Below, piece after piece: positions 1 through 11,300 of a DNA stretch of 64,000 bases. The stretch's first letter is position 1. Each line of letters begins with the position of its first letter. The translations under genes were made by a program, and so were the position numbers. Source of the DNA: Mariprofundus sp. UBA1536 (GTDB lineage Bacteria; Pseudomonadota; Zetaproteobacteria; Mariprofundales; Mariprofundaceae); the NCBI GenBank assembly GCA_002323245.1, contig DCPU01000005.1, forward strand, positions 1 to 64,000, given 5' to 3'. The notes under the pieces are model-generated. The model was not told the DNA's origin, ran no database searches, and saw only the letters and a list, made by a program, of their open reading frames with translations.

Positions 1-628
<628 letters not shown>

Positions 629-646
629 TTGATGACAAAAAGTAGG

Positions 647-679
647 GCGGCTGCGAAGAAATTTGCAGCCGCTTTTTTC
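647..679 (+). terminator. Rho-independent terminator after tuf
   Basis: A perfect 8-bp GC-rich stem, GCGGCTGC (647-654) with GCAGCCGC (665-672), has a 10-base loop and is followed directly by a run of six T. It lies 19 bases after the tuf stop codon and ends transcription of tuf before rpmG. Confidence 0.9.
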
Positions 680-701
680 TGTTTAATAGAGGAAGTGAAA
701 A

Positions 702-854
702 ATGCGTGATTTATTATCATTGGCTTGTGAAGAGTGCAAACGTCGTAATTACACGACTGACAAAAACAAACGTACCATGACTGAAAAGTTGACGTTGAAA
801 AAATATTGTAACTCGTGCCGCAAGCACACGAACCATAAAGAAGGCAAAGTTTAA
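702..854 (+). CDS. rpmG: 50S ribosomal protein L33
   Basis: A 50-residue small ribosomal protein of the large subunit. It begins MRDLLSLACEECKRRNY and carries two Cys pairs, CEEC (residues 9-12) and CNSC (36-39). This makes it the zinc-ribbon (C+) form of L33, not the cysteine-free form found in E. coli. A GAGGAAG ribosome binding site lies 6 bases upstream of the ATG. It is followed 13 bases later by tRNA-Trp and then secE-nusG, the usual order in many bacteria. Because the zinc form ties up zinc, such genes sometimes have a cysteine-free paralogue elsewhere; none is in this window. The stop TAA is at 852-854. Confidence 0.95.
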   Translation: MRDLLSLACEECKRRNYTTDKNKRTMTEKLTLKKYCNSCRKHTNHKEGKV

Positions 855-867
855 TCCATTTTAAAAT

Positions 868-943
868 AGGCGAGTAGCTCAATTGGTAGAGTACCGGTCT
901 CCAAAACCGGGTGCTGTGGGTTCGAGTCCCTCCTCGCCTGCCA
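868..943 (+). tRNA. trnW: tRNA-Trp (anticodon CCA)
   Basis: A full cloverleaf can be drawn. The acceptor stem is AGGCGAG (868-874) with CTCGCCT (933-939), the anticodon stem is CCGGT/ACCGG with the CCA anticodon at 901-903, the T-loop is TTCGAGT, and the 3' CCA is encoded at 941-943. It lies between rpmG and secE, a common place for tRNA-Trp. Confidence 0.98.
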
Positions 944-977
944 TTTTAAACAAAGATTAACGATAGGGGTTGAAGAG

Positions 978-1166
978 ATGAGCCGCATTGCCGATACACA
1001 AAAGTTTATTCGTGAAGTTCAAGTTGAAGCCAAAAAAGTGGTGTGGCCTGAGCGCAAAGAAACGATTCAAGCAACCTTAATGGTGTTTGTGATGGTAGTG
1101 GTGATTTCCATATTCTTATATGGCGTCGATTCGCTCTTGAGCTGGCTTGTACAGAAGGTGATATAA
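978..1166 (+). CDS. secE: Preprotein translocase subunit SecE
   Basis: SecE clamps SecY in the inner-membrane SecYEG channel. This is the short form of 62 residues. It has an amphipathic N-terminal helix, the conserved FIREVQVEAKKVVWPERKET segment (residues 10-29) and a single membrane span at about residues 34-57. E. coli SecE has two additional N-terminal spans; the single-span form is the one found in most bacteria outside the enteric gammaproteobacteria. The stop codon abuts the nusG start, so the two are translationally coupled. Identity is secure from sequence and context. Confidence 0.96.
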   Translation: MSRIADTQKFIREVQVEAKKVVWPERKETIQATLMVFVMVVVISIFLYGVDSLLSWLVQKVI

Positions 1167-1697
1167 ATGTCTAAGCAATGGTATGTAGTTCAAGCGTATT
1201 CTGGTTTTGAAGATAAAGTTCAAGTTGCATTGACTGAGAATATCGAACGCGCTGGTTTGCAGGATTTCTTTGGTGAAATCATGGTGCCGCGTGAAGAAGT
1301 GGTTGAGTTGCGTGATGGTCAGAAGGTTGTCAGTCGTCGTAAGTTTTTCCCAGGTTATGTATTGGTAGAGATGGAGCTCAATGACGACACTTGGCATGTG
1401 GTGAAATCCACGCAACAAGTGAGCGGTTTCTTGGGTTCAAGCGGTAAGCCGCGCCCTATGCCTAAACATGAAGTGGATCGTTTGATTCATCAAATTGAAG
1501 AAGGCGTTGAACGTCCAAAACCAAAAGTATTGTTTGATGTTGGTGAAGCTGTACGCGTGATTGATGGTCCATTTGCATCGTTCAACGGTTTGGTTGAAGA
1601 AGTGAATGAAGAATCAGCCAAGTTGAAAGTGAGTGTGTCTATTTTTGGCCGCCCTACACCAGTTGAGTTGGAATACTTCCAGGTCGAAAAAGTTTAA
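1167..1697 (+). CDS. nusG: Transcription termination/antitermination factor NusG
   Basis: NusG binds RNA polymerase through its N-terminal NGN domain, suppresses pausing and links the polymerase to Rho or ribosomal S10. The 176 residues match the family length. The NGN domain opens with [17 protein letters not shown] and contains [11 protein letters not shown]; the C-terminal KOW domain carries [18 protein letters not shown] at about residues 128-145. The ATG follows the secE stop with no gap. It heads the ribosomal protein genes rplK and rplA after a 115-base spacer with hairpins. Confidence 0.97.
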   Translation: MSKQWYVVQAYSGFEDKVQVALTENIERAGLQDFFGEIMVPREEVVELRDGQKVVSRRKFFPGYVLVEMELNDDTWHVVKSTQQVSGFLGSSGKPRPMPKHEVDRLIHQIEEGVERPKPKVLFDVGEAVRVIDGPFASFNGLVEEVNEESAKLKVSVSIFGRPTPVELEYFQVEKV

Positions 1698-1715
1698 TTG
1701 TTTCTGGCCTGACAA

Positions 1716-1778
1716 GGATGTTGGGCTATACCGCTTAGCGGGAGTGATGGTAAATCCATCACGTATAAAGACAGCGGG
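1716..1778 (+). promoter_or_regulatory. Structured leader in the nusG-rplK spacer (candidate L1-type translational control site)
   Basis: The spacer holds two tandem hairpins: CCGC-TTA-GCGG (1731-1741) and GTGATGG-TAAAT-CCATCAC (1744-1762). The first arm, CCGCT, can alternatively pair with AGCGG near 1773, enclosing the second hairpin. In many bacteria L1 represses its own L11-L1 operon by binding a 23S-like structure at this position, which is the reason for the call. No T-run follows either hairpin, so these are not terminators. The function is inferred. Confidence 0.35.
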
Positions 1779-1812
1779 GCAGGAAGCGCCAAAGTCGGTT
1801 GGAGAATAAATC

Positions 1813-2241
1813 ATGGCAAAGAAAATTGAGAAGCTAGTTAAGCTTCAAGTTGCAGCAGGTAAAGCTAATCCTGCCCCACCAGTAGGTCCTGCATTGGGTC
1901 AAGCGGGTGTGAACATTATGGAGTTTTGTAAAGCGTTTAACGCCAAAACTCAAGACATCGAAGCAGGCATGCCGCTTCCTGTTGTTATCACAGTTTATAA
2001 AGATAAATCGTTTGATTTTGAAATTAAAACTCCACCAGCATCTTACCTTTTGATGAAAGCTGCAAAAATTCAAAAAGGCAGTGCTGTTCCAAACAAAACC
2101 AAAGTAGGCACCGTAACGCAAGCGCAATTGGAAGAAATTGCACAAGTAAAAATGGTTGATTTGAACTGTTACGATGTAGAAGCCGGCGCAAAAATTATTG
2201 CTGGCACCGCTCGCTCTATGGGCTTGGAAGTGAAGGGGTAA
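1813..2241 (+). CDS. rplK: 50S ribosomal protein L11
   Basis: L11 binds the GTPase-associated centre of 23S rRNA and is needed for stringent-response signalling through RelA. The 142 residues match the family length exactly. The N-terminal domain has the proline-rich signature [20 protein letters not shown] (about residues 18-37) and the C-terminal RNA-binding domain ends [12 protein letters not shown]. It is separated from rplA by only three bases, so the two proteins are made from one transcript and probably controlled together by L1. Confidence 0.98.
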   Translation: MAKKIEKLVKLQVAAGKANPAPPVGPALGQAGVNIMEFCKAFNAKTQDIEAGMPLPVVITVYKDKSFDFEIKTPPASYLLMKAAKIQKGSAVPNKTKVGTVTQAQLEEIAQVKMVDLNCYDVEAGAKIIAGTARSMGLEVKG

Positions 2242-2244
2242 ATC

Positions 2245-2934
2245 ATGGCTAAGTTATCAAAACGTATGCAAGAAGCGCGTAACAGCGTAAGTGAAGGCGG
2301 CAAAACCGTTCTTGAAGCATTGGAAGCTGTATTGGCACAACCCAAAGCAAAATTTGATGAGTCTGTAGATGTAGCCATTAAATTGGGCATCGACGTTCGT
2401 CATGCTGACCAAATGGTTCGTGGTTCTGTATCTTTGCCAAACGGCACTGGTAAAACTGCACGTGTTGCTGTGTTCGCTCGTGGTCCTAAAGCTGAAGAGG
2501 CTGAAAAAGCTGGCGCTGATGTGGTTGGTGCTGAAGATTTGGTTGAGAAAATCCTTGGTGGTTTCCTTGAGTTTGATCGCGTTGTAGCAACACCAGACAT
2601 GATGGCGCAAGTTGGCCGTTTGGGTCGTGTGTTGGGTCCACGTGGTTTGATGCCAAACCCTAAATTGGGCACAGTGACTATGGATGTTACCAAAGCTGTT
2701 ACTGCGATTAAATCGGGTCAAATCGAAGTTCGCGCTGACAAAGGCGGCATCGTGCACGCACCCGTTGGTCGTCGTTCATTCACTGCCGACAAACTTGCTG
2801 AAAACGTTCAATTCTTGGTCTCTGAATTGAATCGTATGAAACCAGCATCTTCTAAAGGTCGTTATATGCAAAGCTTCACGATCTCAGCAACCATGGGTGC
2901 TGGTGTTCGCGTAGACTTGGGCGTATTCAAGTAA
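2245..2934 (+). CDS. rplA: 50S ribosomal protein L1
   Basis: L1 forms the mobile L1 stalk that helps release deacylated tRNA, and in many bacteria represses its own operon by binding the mRNA leader. The 229 residues are the usual bacterial length. Diagnostic segments are [20 protein letters not shown] (about residues 35-54), [13 protein letters not shown] (about 133-145) and the C-terminal [13 protein letters not shown]. It is the last gene before the L10 leader. Confidence 0.98.
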   Translation: MAKLSKRMQEARNSVSEGGKTVLEALEAVLAQPKAKFDESVDVAIKLGIDVRHADQMVRGSVSLPNGTGKTARVAVFARGPKAEEAEKAGADVVGAEDLVEKILGGFLEFDRVVATPDMMAQVGRLGRVLGPRGLMPNPKLGTVTMDVTKAVTAIKSGQIEVRADKGGIVHAPVGRRSFTADKLAENVQFLVSELNRMKPASSKGRYMQSFTISATMGAGVRVDLGVFK

Positions 2935-3002
2935 AAAAAGATTCTTCTGCCCCCTTTATTGGGGGTGGGAACAAAAGTTAGCTGTGTAAACAGCTAAAAA
3001 AA

Positions 3003-3080
3003 CGATCCGTCCCAGACTACAGGCGCATCCACTTGGGTGCTTAATCATGAAAGCCAGTATAGATGGAGTGATAGCTCACT
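3003..3080 (+). ncRNA. Ribosomal protein L10 leader (cis-regulatory RNA)
   Basis: The rplA-rplJ spacer contains the hallmarks of the L10 leader, to which the L10-(L12)4 complex binds to repress rplJ-rplL translation. CCGTC (about 3007-3011) pairs with GATGG (3062-3066, one wobble). It encloses AGACTACAGGCG, a GCATCC/GGGTGC hairpin, the conserved CTTAATC segment and AAGCCAGTATA. The 3' part, GATAGCTCACT, resembles the 23S rRNA segment where L10 binds. No covariance search was run; the call rests on motif order and place. Confidence 0.75.
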
Positions 3081-3113
3081 TGCGCGGGTCAAAAAATAAG
3101 CAAGGAGGAAGAA

Positions 3114-3629
3114 GTGAATCGGGAAAACAAACAAAATATTGTTGATGAACTTCATGCTGCTTGGTCTGAATCAAACTCTGCTGTTGTAGCACAATACAGT
3201 GGTTTGAATGTTGCTGCTATGGGTGACCTACGTGGTCGTCTGCACAAAGCTGGTGTTTCTTTACGTATTGTAAAAAACACATTGGCTCGTCGTGCGGCAG
3301 AAGGCACAGACTTTAAAGCTGCAGAAGAACTATTCACCGGTCCTGTTGCAATTGCATATGGCTCAGACCCAGTGGGTATGGCCAAAGCAATTTCAGAATT
3401 TGCCAAAAAGAATGATGCCCTGGAAATCCGCGGCGGCATGCTTGAAGGTAAGCTGATTGATGCAGCAGGTGTTAAAGCATTGGCGAACTTGCCATCGCGT
3501 GAAGAATTGTTGTCTAAGATGTTGGGCAGCATGCAAGCACCGATCGTGGGTTTCGTACGTACTTTGAACGAAATTCCGGCATCGTTTGTGCGCACATTGG
3601 CCGCTATCCGCGACCAAAAACAAGCATAA
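3114..3629 (+). CDS. rplJ: 50S ribosomal protein L10
   Basis: L10 is the base of the ribosomal stalk and carries the L7/L12 dimers. The 171 residues match the family. It starts at GTG with a strong AAGGAGGAAGAA ribosome binding site directly upstream; translation begins NRENKQNIVDELHAAW. Family marks are VAQYSGLNVAAMGDLR, LRIVKNTLARRA (about residues 50-61) and a helical C-terminus for L12 binding. It follows the L10 leader, so translation is likely repressed by its own product with L12. Confidence 0.97.
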   Translation: MNRENKQNIVDELHAAWSESNSAVVAQYSGLNVAAMGDLRGRLHKAGVSLRIVKNTLARRAAEGTDFKAAEELFTGPVAIAYGSDPVGMAKAISEFAKKNDALEIRGGMLEGKLIDAAGVKALANLPSREELLSKMLGSMQAPIVGFVRTLNEIPASFVRTLAAIRDQKQA

Positions 3630-3679
3630 ACACACCGTATTTATTTTTTTACAACTAAAAAACGCAAAAGGAAATTAAA

Positions 3680-4060
3680 ATGGCTATTACTAAAGAAGAA
3701 CTAATCACCGCAATCGAAACAATGACAGTACTTGAACTTTCTGAGTTGGTATCTGCTTTGGAAGAAAAATTCGGCGTATCTGCTGCTGCACCTGTTGCAG
3801 TAGCTGGTGTTGCTGTTGCTGGCGGCGAAGCTGCAGCAGCTGAAGAGCAATCAGAATTCGCTGTTATGCTTATGAGCGCTGGCGACAAGAAAATCCAAGT
3901 GATCAAAGCAGTACGTGAAGCAACTGGTCTTGGCTTGAAAGAAGCTAAAGAAGTAGTTGATGGCGCACCTAAAGCAGTAAAAGAAGGCGTTTCTAAAGAC
4001 GAAGCTGAAGCATTGAAAGCTAAGCTTGAAGAAGCTGGCGCAACGATTGAGTTGAAATAA
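3680..4060 (+). CDS. rplL: 50S ribosomal protein L7/L12
   Basis: L7/L12 is the flexible multi-copy stalk protein that recruits translation factors. The 126 residues divide into an N-terminal dimerisation domain (about 1-34), an Ala/Val/Gly-rich hinge (about 35-55) and a C-terminal factor-binding domain with [20 protein letters not shown] (about residues 72-91). It lies 50 bases after rplJ with a GGAAA-type ribosome binding site. An attenuator hairpin separates it from rpoB. Confidence 0.98.
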   Translation: MAITKEELITAIETMTVLELSELVSALEEKFGVSAAAPVAVAGVAVAGGEAAAAEEQSEFAVMLMSAGDKKIQVIKAVREATGLGLKEAKEVVDGAPKAVKEGVSKDEAEALKAKLEEAGATIELK

Positions 4061-4095
4061 TTAGCGCATTGTCGCTACTTATTAACGCATAAGAT

Positions 4096-4142
4096 AAGAC
4101 TGATCCCCTAGTGGTGTAAGCTGCTAGGGGCTTGGTCTTTTT
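4096..4142 (+). terminator. Attenuator hairpin between rplL and rpoB
   Basis: CCCCTAG (4105-4111) pairs with CTAGGGG (4124-4130), and the outer AAGAC (4096-4100) pairs with GTCTT (4135-4139), followed by five T in all. It lies where E. coli has its partial terminator that lowers rpoBC expression relative to the ribosomal genes. Partial read-through is inferred because no other clear promoter is seen before rpoB. Confidence 0.75.
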
Positions 4143-4203
4143 CGCGTTGTGGTTTGAAGAGAAGTATTACACATAAGATTTTAAGAAACATCTGAGGTCA
4201 AGC

Positions 4204-7200
4204 ATGGGCAAACAAGCTATTGTTAAACGCATTCGAAAAAATTACGGTAAAATTGAAGCCGTAACGAAAATGCCAAATATGTTGCAGCTACAACTTAGCT
4301 CTTACTGCGAGTTTGTGGGTGTAGGCTCAGGCTCTACCGATATCGCCAGCTCACGATTGGCACAAGTTTTTGGCTCCGTATTTCCTATCCGCGATTATTC
4401 TGGCGGCGCCGAATTGCATTTTGAAGGTTTAGAGTACAGTCCTCCACGTTACGATTTAGAAGAATGTTTGCGTCGTGATTTGACGTATGCATTGCCAGTG
4501 AAAGTGAAGCTCCGCTTAAAAGTGTTTGAGCAAGACGGTAGCAAAGGCAAAAAACGCAAACTTAAAGAAGTTCGCGACCAAACCATTTACATGGGTGAAA
4601 TTCCCTTGATGACGGATCACGGTTCGTTCGTGATCAACGGCACTGAGCGCGCGATTGTATCGCAAATGCACCGTTCACCTGGTGTGTTCTTTGACCATGA
4701 CCGTGGTAAAACCCACGCTTCTGGCAAGCTATTGTTTAAATCACGTGTGATTCCTTACCGTGGTTCTTGGCTCGATTTTGAATTTGATGCCAAAGACAAA
4801 TTATATTTCCGCATCGACTTACGTCGTAAGATGCCAGCAGGCATTTTGCTTAAGGCTCTTGATTTAAGCACCCAAGATATCTTGGATCGTTTCTACAAAC
4901 GTCGTACTTTCCGCATCCAAAAAGATGGATATCAGGTTCGTTTTGACCCTGAATTGTTCTTGGGCAGCCGCGCAGCACGTGACATCGAAATCGATGGCAA
5001 ACGTATTGTTGCTGAAGGCAAGAAAATCAATCCAGTGATGATTCGTAAGCTTTCTGAAGCAGGTGTGGAATGGCTTGATGTGCCTGAAGAAAGCGTGATT
5101 GGTGAAGTGACTGCCCAAGCGATTATGCTTGCTGGCGATGAAATGTTGCTTGATCACAACCATGAGTTGACTGAAGAATCATTGGAAGCTTTAAAAACCG
5201 CAGGCGTAAAAGAATTTGAATGTTTGTTCATTGATGCTTTCCATCGCGGCCCTTGGCTTGCTGATACTTTGCGCATGGACACGGTTCAGTCCAAAGAAGA
5301 AGCACAAGTTGAAATCTATCGCATGATGCGCCCTGGTGAGCCACCAACAGTGGAAACAGCCAAAGCATTGTTCGAGTCCATGTTCTTTGACAAATCACGT
5401 TATGACTTGTCTCGCGTGGGTCGTATGAAACTCAACAGTCGCTTGGGTATCTCTGATGAAGATGTAACTTTGGATCAAGGTACGCTTCGTGTTGAAGATA
5501 TTCTGATTGCTGTAGACACCCTATTGAAATTGCGTGATGGCATTGGCGAAGTGGACGATATCGACCACTTGGGCAACCGTCGTCTGCGTTCTGTTGGTGA
5601 GTTGCTTGAAAACCAAATTCGTATTGGTTTGATTCGTATGGAGCGCGCTATCCGCGACCGTTTGAGCACTGCTGAAATCATGGAAATGACACCATCTGAT
5701 TTGGTGAACTCCAAACCATTGATTGCCTCTGTTCGTGAATTCTTCGGTTCTTCACAATTGTCACAATTTATGGACCAAACCAACCCATTGTCGGAAGTTA
5801 CACACAAACGTCGTCTTTCGGCGCTTGGCCCTGGCGGTCTATCGCGTGATCGCGCTGGCTTTGAAGTGCGCGACGTACATCCAACGCATTACGGTCGTTT
5901 ATGTCCAATTGAGACCCCTGAGGGTCCAAACATTGGTTTGATCAACTCATTGTCATCTTACGCAAAAGTAAATGATTTTGGTTTTATCGAAACACCTTAC
6001 CGTAAAGTTGTTGATGGCAAAGTCACTGCTGAAGTGGTTTATTTGTCAGCGATTGACGAATCAGGACACATCATCGCACAGGCCAATGCTAAATTGACCA
6101 AAGGCGGCGATTTTGAAGCTGAATTCATTCAGTGTCGTCAAGATGGCGAGTTCATCATGGTTGCACCTAAAGAAATCCATTACATGGACGTATCACCATC
6201 ACAAGTGGTGTCGGTGTCTGCTGGTTTGATTCCTTTCCTGGAGCACGATGACGCGAACCGCGCCTTGATGGGCTCGAACATGCAACGTCAGGCAGTGCCT
6301 TTGGTGCGCGCTGAGAAACCACTTGTGGGTACTGGCATGGAAGCTGAAGTGGCACGTGACTCTGGCGTTTCTGCTGTGGCGCGTCGTGGTGGCGTGGTTG
6401 AAAGCGTGGATAGCTCACGCATCGTGGTGCGTGTGGGTGATGATGAGCAGGTAGAAGGCGAGCCAGGTATCGATGTGTACCGCTTGTTCAAATACCGTCG
6501 TTCAAACCAAAACACTTGCTTTAACCAACGCCCGATTGTGAAAGTGAACGATATTATTGAGAAAGGTGACATTATCGCTGATGGTCCTTCAACAGATCGT
6601 GGTGAGTTGGCGCTTGGTCGCAACGTGCAAGTGGCACTGATGCCATGGCGCGGCTACAACTTCGAGGATGCGATTGTCATCTCTGAGAAGTTGGTCAAAG
6701 ACGACGTTTATACCTCAGTGCATATCGAAGAATTTACCTGTACTGCGCGTCAAACGAAATTGGGTGATGAAGAAATCACCAGCGATATCCCGAATGTGAG
6801 TGAAGACGCACTTCGTCATCTTGACGATTCAGGTATTACTTACGTGGGCGCTGAAGTGAAACCCGGCGACATTTTGGTGGGTAAAATCACGCCAAAAGGT
6901 GAAACTCAACTTTCACCAGAAGAAAAATTATTGCGTGCGATTTTCGGCGAAAAAGCATCGGACGTGCGTGATTCATCATTGCGCGTAAAACCTGGTGATG
7001 AAGGCGTTGTTATCGATGTACAAGTATTTACACGTCGTGGCGATGAGAAAAATGCCCGCGCGAAATCCATTGAAGAAGCTTCTGTGGAACAATTGTACAC
7101 CGATAAAGAAGATGAGCGCCGCACCCTGGAAGAAAACGTTCGTTCACGTTTACAAGCTTTGCTGACTGGCAAAAAAGCTGTGAAAGTGAAAGGTCTAACT

Positions 7201-8307
7201 GCGGGCAAAGAAATTCCAGCTGATCATTTGAGTGCTTTGAGTGTTCGCGATTTGTCTTCACTTTCTGTGGATGATGATGCGGTGAACACGCAAGTGGCTT
7301 CAATCTTGAGCAATATGGATGAAGAACGTGCACGTTTGGAAAAGCGTTTTGAAGAAAAAGTAGCGAAAGTTCGTGAAGGTTCTGAGCTCAAACCTGGCGA
7401 ATTGACTGTGGTGAAAGTATACGTGGCTGTGAAACGTAAACTACAGCCTGGTGATAAAATGGCGGGTCGTCATGGTAACAAAGGTGTGATTTCGGTTATC
7501 GTACCTGAAGAAGACATGCCTTATGCCGCAGACGGTACAAGCGTTGATGTTTGCTTGAATCCATTGGGCGTACCATCACGTATGAATATCGGTCAGATTT
7601 TCGAAGTGCACATGGGGCATGCCGGTAAGGAATTGGGTCGCCGTTTGGGCGAAATGGTTCGTGCTGATGTGGCTGTGGAAGAGCTTCGCGCTTTCTTGCT
7701 TGAAATTTACGCAGGTGATGAAAAAGCGACAACCTCAATCAAAGCCATGGGCGCGAAAGATGTTGCGGGCCTCGTTGAAACATTAAAAGACGGTGTGCCA
7801 ATTGCAACGCCAGTATTTGATGGTGCCAAAGAAGCTGATATTCAACATATGTTGAATCTGGCGGAAGTGGAACTTGATGGTCAAACCACCCTGTATGATG
7901 GTTATACTGGTGAAGCGTTCGATCGCCCGGTTACCGTGGGTCAAATGTATATCTTGAAACTGCATCACTTGGTGGATGAGAAGATTCATGCTCGTTCTAC
8001 TGGCCCATACTCCTTGGTTACACAACAACCATTGGGTGGTAAAGCGCAGTTCGGTGGTCAGCGTTTTGGTGAGATGGAAGTGTGGGCGCTGGAAGCTTAT
8101 GGCGCATCGTACACCCTCCAAGAAATGCTTACAGTCAAAGCCGATGACGTGCAAGGCCGTACGAAAATGTACGAATCCATTGTTCGCGGTGATATGCACT
8201 TTGAAGCTGGTATCCCTGAATCATTTAACGTGATGACCAAAGAAATGAATGCCCTCGGTATTGATTTGGCCATGGTGAAGAAACCAAAAGAAGGCGAAGG
8301 AGAATAA
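4204..8307 (+). CDS. rpoB: DNA-directed RNA polymerase subunit beta
   Basis: The beta subunit of RNA polymerase, 1367 residues, slightly longer than the E. coli protein (1342). The rifampicin pocket is at about residues 515-541 ([23 protein letters not shown], here split: [11 protein letters not shown] then [12 protein letters not shown], followed by LSALGPGGL). It carries the Asp, His and Ser that are found in rifampicin-sensitive enzymes. Later segments [22 protein letters not shown] and [19 protein letters not shown] are standard catalytic-core motifs. The ATG follows TGAGGTCAAGC. rpoC begins one base after the stop, so the two subunits are made together. Confidence 0.98.
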   Translation: MGKQAIVKRIRKNYGKIEAVTKMPNMLQLQLSSYCEFVGVGSGSTDIASSRLAQVFGSVFPIRDYSGGAELHFEGLEYSPPRYDLEECLRRDLTYALPVKVKLRLKVFEQDGSKGKKRKLKEVRDQTIYMGEIPLMTDHGSFVINGTERAIVSQMHRSPGVFFDHDRGKTHASGKLLFKSRVIPYRGSWLDFEFDAKDKLYFRIDLRRKMPAGILLKALDLSTQDILDRFYKRRTFRIQKDGYQVRFDPELFLGSRAARDIEIDGKRIVAEGKKINPVMIRKLSEAGVEWLDVPEESVIGEVTAQAIMLAGDEMLLDHNHELTEESLEALKTAGVKEFECLFIDAFHRGPWLADTLRMDTVQSKEEAQVEIYRMMRPGEPPTVETAKALFESMFFDKSRYDLSRVGRMKLNSRLGISDEDVTLDQGTLRVEDILIAVDTLLKLRDGIGEVDDIDHLGNRRLRSVGELLENQIRIGLIRMERAIRDRLSTAEIMEMTPSDLVNSKPLIASVREFFGSSQLSQFMDQTNPLSEVTHKRRLSALGPGGLSRDRAGFEVRDVHPTHYGRLCPIETPEGPNIGLINSLSSYAKVNDFGFIETPYRKVVDGKVTAEVVYLSAIDESGHIIAQANAKLTKGGDFEAEFIQCRQDGEFIMVAPKEIHYMDVSPSQVVSVSAGLIPFLEHDDANRALMGSNMQRQAVPLVRAEKPLVGTGMEAEVARDSGVSAVARRGGVVESVDSSRIVVRVGDDEQVEGEPGIDVYRLFKYRRSNQNTCFNQRPIVKVNDIIEKGDIIADGPSTDRGELALGRNVQVALMPWRGYNFEDAIVISEKLVKDDVYTSVHIEEFTCTARQTKLGDEEITSDIPNVSEDALRHLDDSGITYVGAEVKPGDILVGKITPKGETQLSPEEKLLRAIFGEKASDVRDSSLRVKPGDEGVVIDVQVFTRRGDEKNARAKSIEEASVEQLYTDKEDERRTLEENVRSRLQALLTGKKAVKVKGLTAGKEIPADHLSALSVRDLSSLSVDDDAVNTQVASILSNMDEERARLEKRFEEKVAKVREGSELKPGELTVVKVYVAVKRKLQPGDKMAGRHGNKGVISVIVPEEDMPYAADGTSVDVCLNPLGVPSRMNIGQIFEVHMGHAGKELGRRLGEMVRADVAVEELRAFLLEIYAGDEKATTSIKAMGAKDVAGLVETLKDGVPIATPVFDGAKEADIQHMLNLAEVELDGQTTLYDGYTGEAFDRPVTVGQMYILKLHHLVDEKIHARSTGPYSLVTQQPLGGKAQFGGQRFGEMEVWALEAYGASYTLQEMLTVKADDVQGRTKMYESIVRGDMHFEAGIPESFNVMTKEMNALGIDLAMVKKPKEGEGE

Positions 8308-8308
8308 T

Positions 8309-11300
8309 ATGCAAGAGTTATTTAATTTATTCCAAAAACCAAGTCGCATTGAAGACTTTGATGGCCTCCGCGTTGGTTTAGCTAGCCCTGAAAAAATCCG
8401 TTCATGGTCATATGGCGAAGTGAAGAAGCCAGAAACCATCAACTACCGTACTTTCAAACCTGAACGTGATGGTTTGTTTTGTGCCAAAATCTTTGGTCCT
8501 ATCAAGGATTACGAATGTTTGTGTGGTAAATACAAACGTTTGAAACATCGCGGTGTGGTGTGTGAGAAATGTTCGGTTGAAGTGATTCAATCGAAAGTGC
8601 GTCGTGAGCGTATGGCCCACATCGAATTGGCAGCCCCTGTTGCCCACATTTGGTTCATGAAATCGCTACCATCACGTATTGGTTTGTTGCTTGATAAAAC
8701 CTTGAAAGAACTCGAACGCATTTTGTATTTCGAATCTTATGTGGTGCTTGATCCAGGGCTCACCAGCCTTGATCAATACCAATTGCTTTCTGAAGAAGAA
8801 TATATCGAAGCATTTGAAGAATACGGTGAAGAGTTCCGCGCAGCTATGGGCGGCGAAGCACTTCGCGAAATGTTGAAAAACTTAAACATGGAAGAAGAAC
8901 GTCAAAGCTTGCGCGCACAAATCGCAGCCACCAATGCTGTGACTAAATTGACCAAGTTGACCAAACGCCTGCAAACTATTGAAGCGATGATTGGTTCTGG
9001 CAACCGCCCTGAGTGGATGATTATGGAAGTGATTCCAGTTCTTCCTCCAGAAATCCGTCCATTGGTTCCTTTGGATGGCGGCCGTTTTGCGACCTCTGAT
9101 TTGAATGATTTGTATCGCCGCGTGATCAACCGTAACAACCGTTTGAAACGTTTGTTGGAATTGAATGCACCAGACATCATCACCCGCAATGAAAAACGCA
9201 TGTTGCAAGAGTCGGTTGACGCTTTGTTTGATAACGCGCGTCGCTCGAAACCAATTGCTGGTAACAACCGTCGTCCTTTGAAATCACTTTCCGATGTGAT
9301 TAAAGGTAAACAAGGTCGTTTCCGTCAAAACTTGCTCGGTAAACGCGTAGACTACTCTGGCCGTTCGGTGATTGTGGTTGGCCCTGAATTGAAATTGCAT
9401 CAATGTGGTTTGCCAAAGAAAATGGCCTTGGAATTGTTCAAGCCGTTTATCTATCACAAACTTGAATTGCGTGAACTCGCTTCAACCATCAAACAAGCGC
9501 GTAAGCTTGTGGAGCAAGGCATTCCTGAAGTTTGGGATATCTTGGCTGAAGTGATTCATCAGCATCCTGTGATGCTTAACCGTGCACCAACATTGCATAG
9601 ACTTGGTATCCAGGCCTTTGAACCTGTGTTGATTGAAGGTAAAGCTATTCAGTTGCATCCACTTGTTTGTACAGCATTCAACGCCGACTTCGACGGTGAC
9701 CAAATGGCTGTGCACGTTCCTTTGTCGATTGAAGCACAAATGGAAACACGTTCATTGATGATGGCATCCAACAACGTCTTGTCGCCAGCCACGGGTAAGC
9801 CAGTGATTGTGCCTACGCAAGATATGATCTTGGGTATTTATTACTTAACACGTGAGCGTCCTTTTGAACCTGGCGAGGGCATGATGTTCTCTTCACCGGC
9901 TGAAGTGGAACGCGCTTATGATGCACGCAAAGTTCGTATTCATACGCGTATTGTTTGCCGTATTCGTGGTAACCGCGAAAACACCACGGTTGGCCGCGCT
10001 ATTTTGTCGACTATTTTGCCAGATGAATTGCCATTCTCTGCAATCAACCGCGTGTTGGGCAAAAAAGAAGTGGCGAACTTGATTGAACAATGTTTCGTAG
10101 CTGCTGGTAACAAAGCGACTGTATTGCTTGCTGATCGCCTCAAACACTTGGGTTTCACCTTTGCAACGCGCTCAGGCGCATCATTTATGTTGGGCGATGT
10201 GATTATCCCTGACACCAAAGTGAGCACTGTTGAAAACACCGAAAAAGAAGTGCAAGAAGTGCAACAACAATACCGCGATGGTTTGATTACCTCTGGTGAG
10301 CGTTACAATAAAGTCATCGACTTGTGGACAAACACCACGGAAAAAGTAGCGCGCGCTATGATGGATAACTTGCAAACTGAGCAAGTAACTTCAGCAGACG
10401 GCACCAAAACAGAATCCATGACTACCTTTAACTCCGTCTACATGATGGCTGACTCAGGCGCTCGTGGTTCTGCTCAGCAAATTCGTCAGTTGGCTGGTAT
10501 GCGTGGTTTGATGGCCAAGCCAGATGGCTCGATCATTGAAACACCAATTACAGCGAACTTCCGTGAAGGTTTGACTGTATTGCAATACTTCATCTCTACC
10601 CATGGTGCACGTAAAGGTCTTGCCGATACCGCACTTAAAACTGCGAACTCGGGTTACCTCACTCGCCGTTTGGTGGACGTGGCGCAAGATTCTGTAATTC
10701 GCGAACAAGATTGTGGTACCACTACTGGTATCACCATTTCTGACCTTGTGGATGGCGGCGAAATTATTGAGCCATTGGCAGAGCGCGTATTGGGACGTGT
10801 TTTGCTTGAAGCTGCAGTTGATCCACTTTCGGGTGTTGAGATTGCTGCTGCTGGCACCATGGTCAATGAAGATTTGTTGATTGAAATTGAAAAATCGAAC
10901 ATCGAACAATTGCGTATTCGTTCGGTGCTTACTTGTGAAGCGGATGAAGGCGTTTGTGCGACTTGTTACGGCCGCGATTTGGGCCACGGCTCTCCTGTAT
11001 CTATGGGTGAAGCAGTGGGTGTGATTGCAGCACAATCCATTGGTGAGCCTGGTACTCAGCTTACCATGCGTACCTTCCACGTGGGTGGTACAGCATCACG
11101 TTCTTCTGAACAAGCCAGTGTTGAAGCTAAATTCAACGGCACTGTGAAGCTTGTCCACGAAATCGTGGTAACTGATACACAAGGCGCTGAAATTGTGATT
11201 AACCGTCATGCCGAAATTTTGGTGCTTGATGTGCAAGGTAAAGAAGTGGAACGTCATCGTGTGCCATACGGCGCGCGTTTGTTGCTCAAGAGCGGCGATG

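Noticed and set aside
10454..11080. Antisense open frame of 208 codons inside rpoC
   Set aside because: It lies wholly in a strongly conserved rpoC region in another frame, has no ribosome binding site, and its composition follows the rpoC codon pattern.
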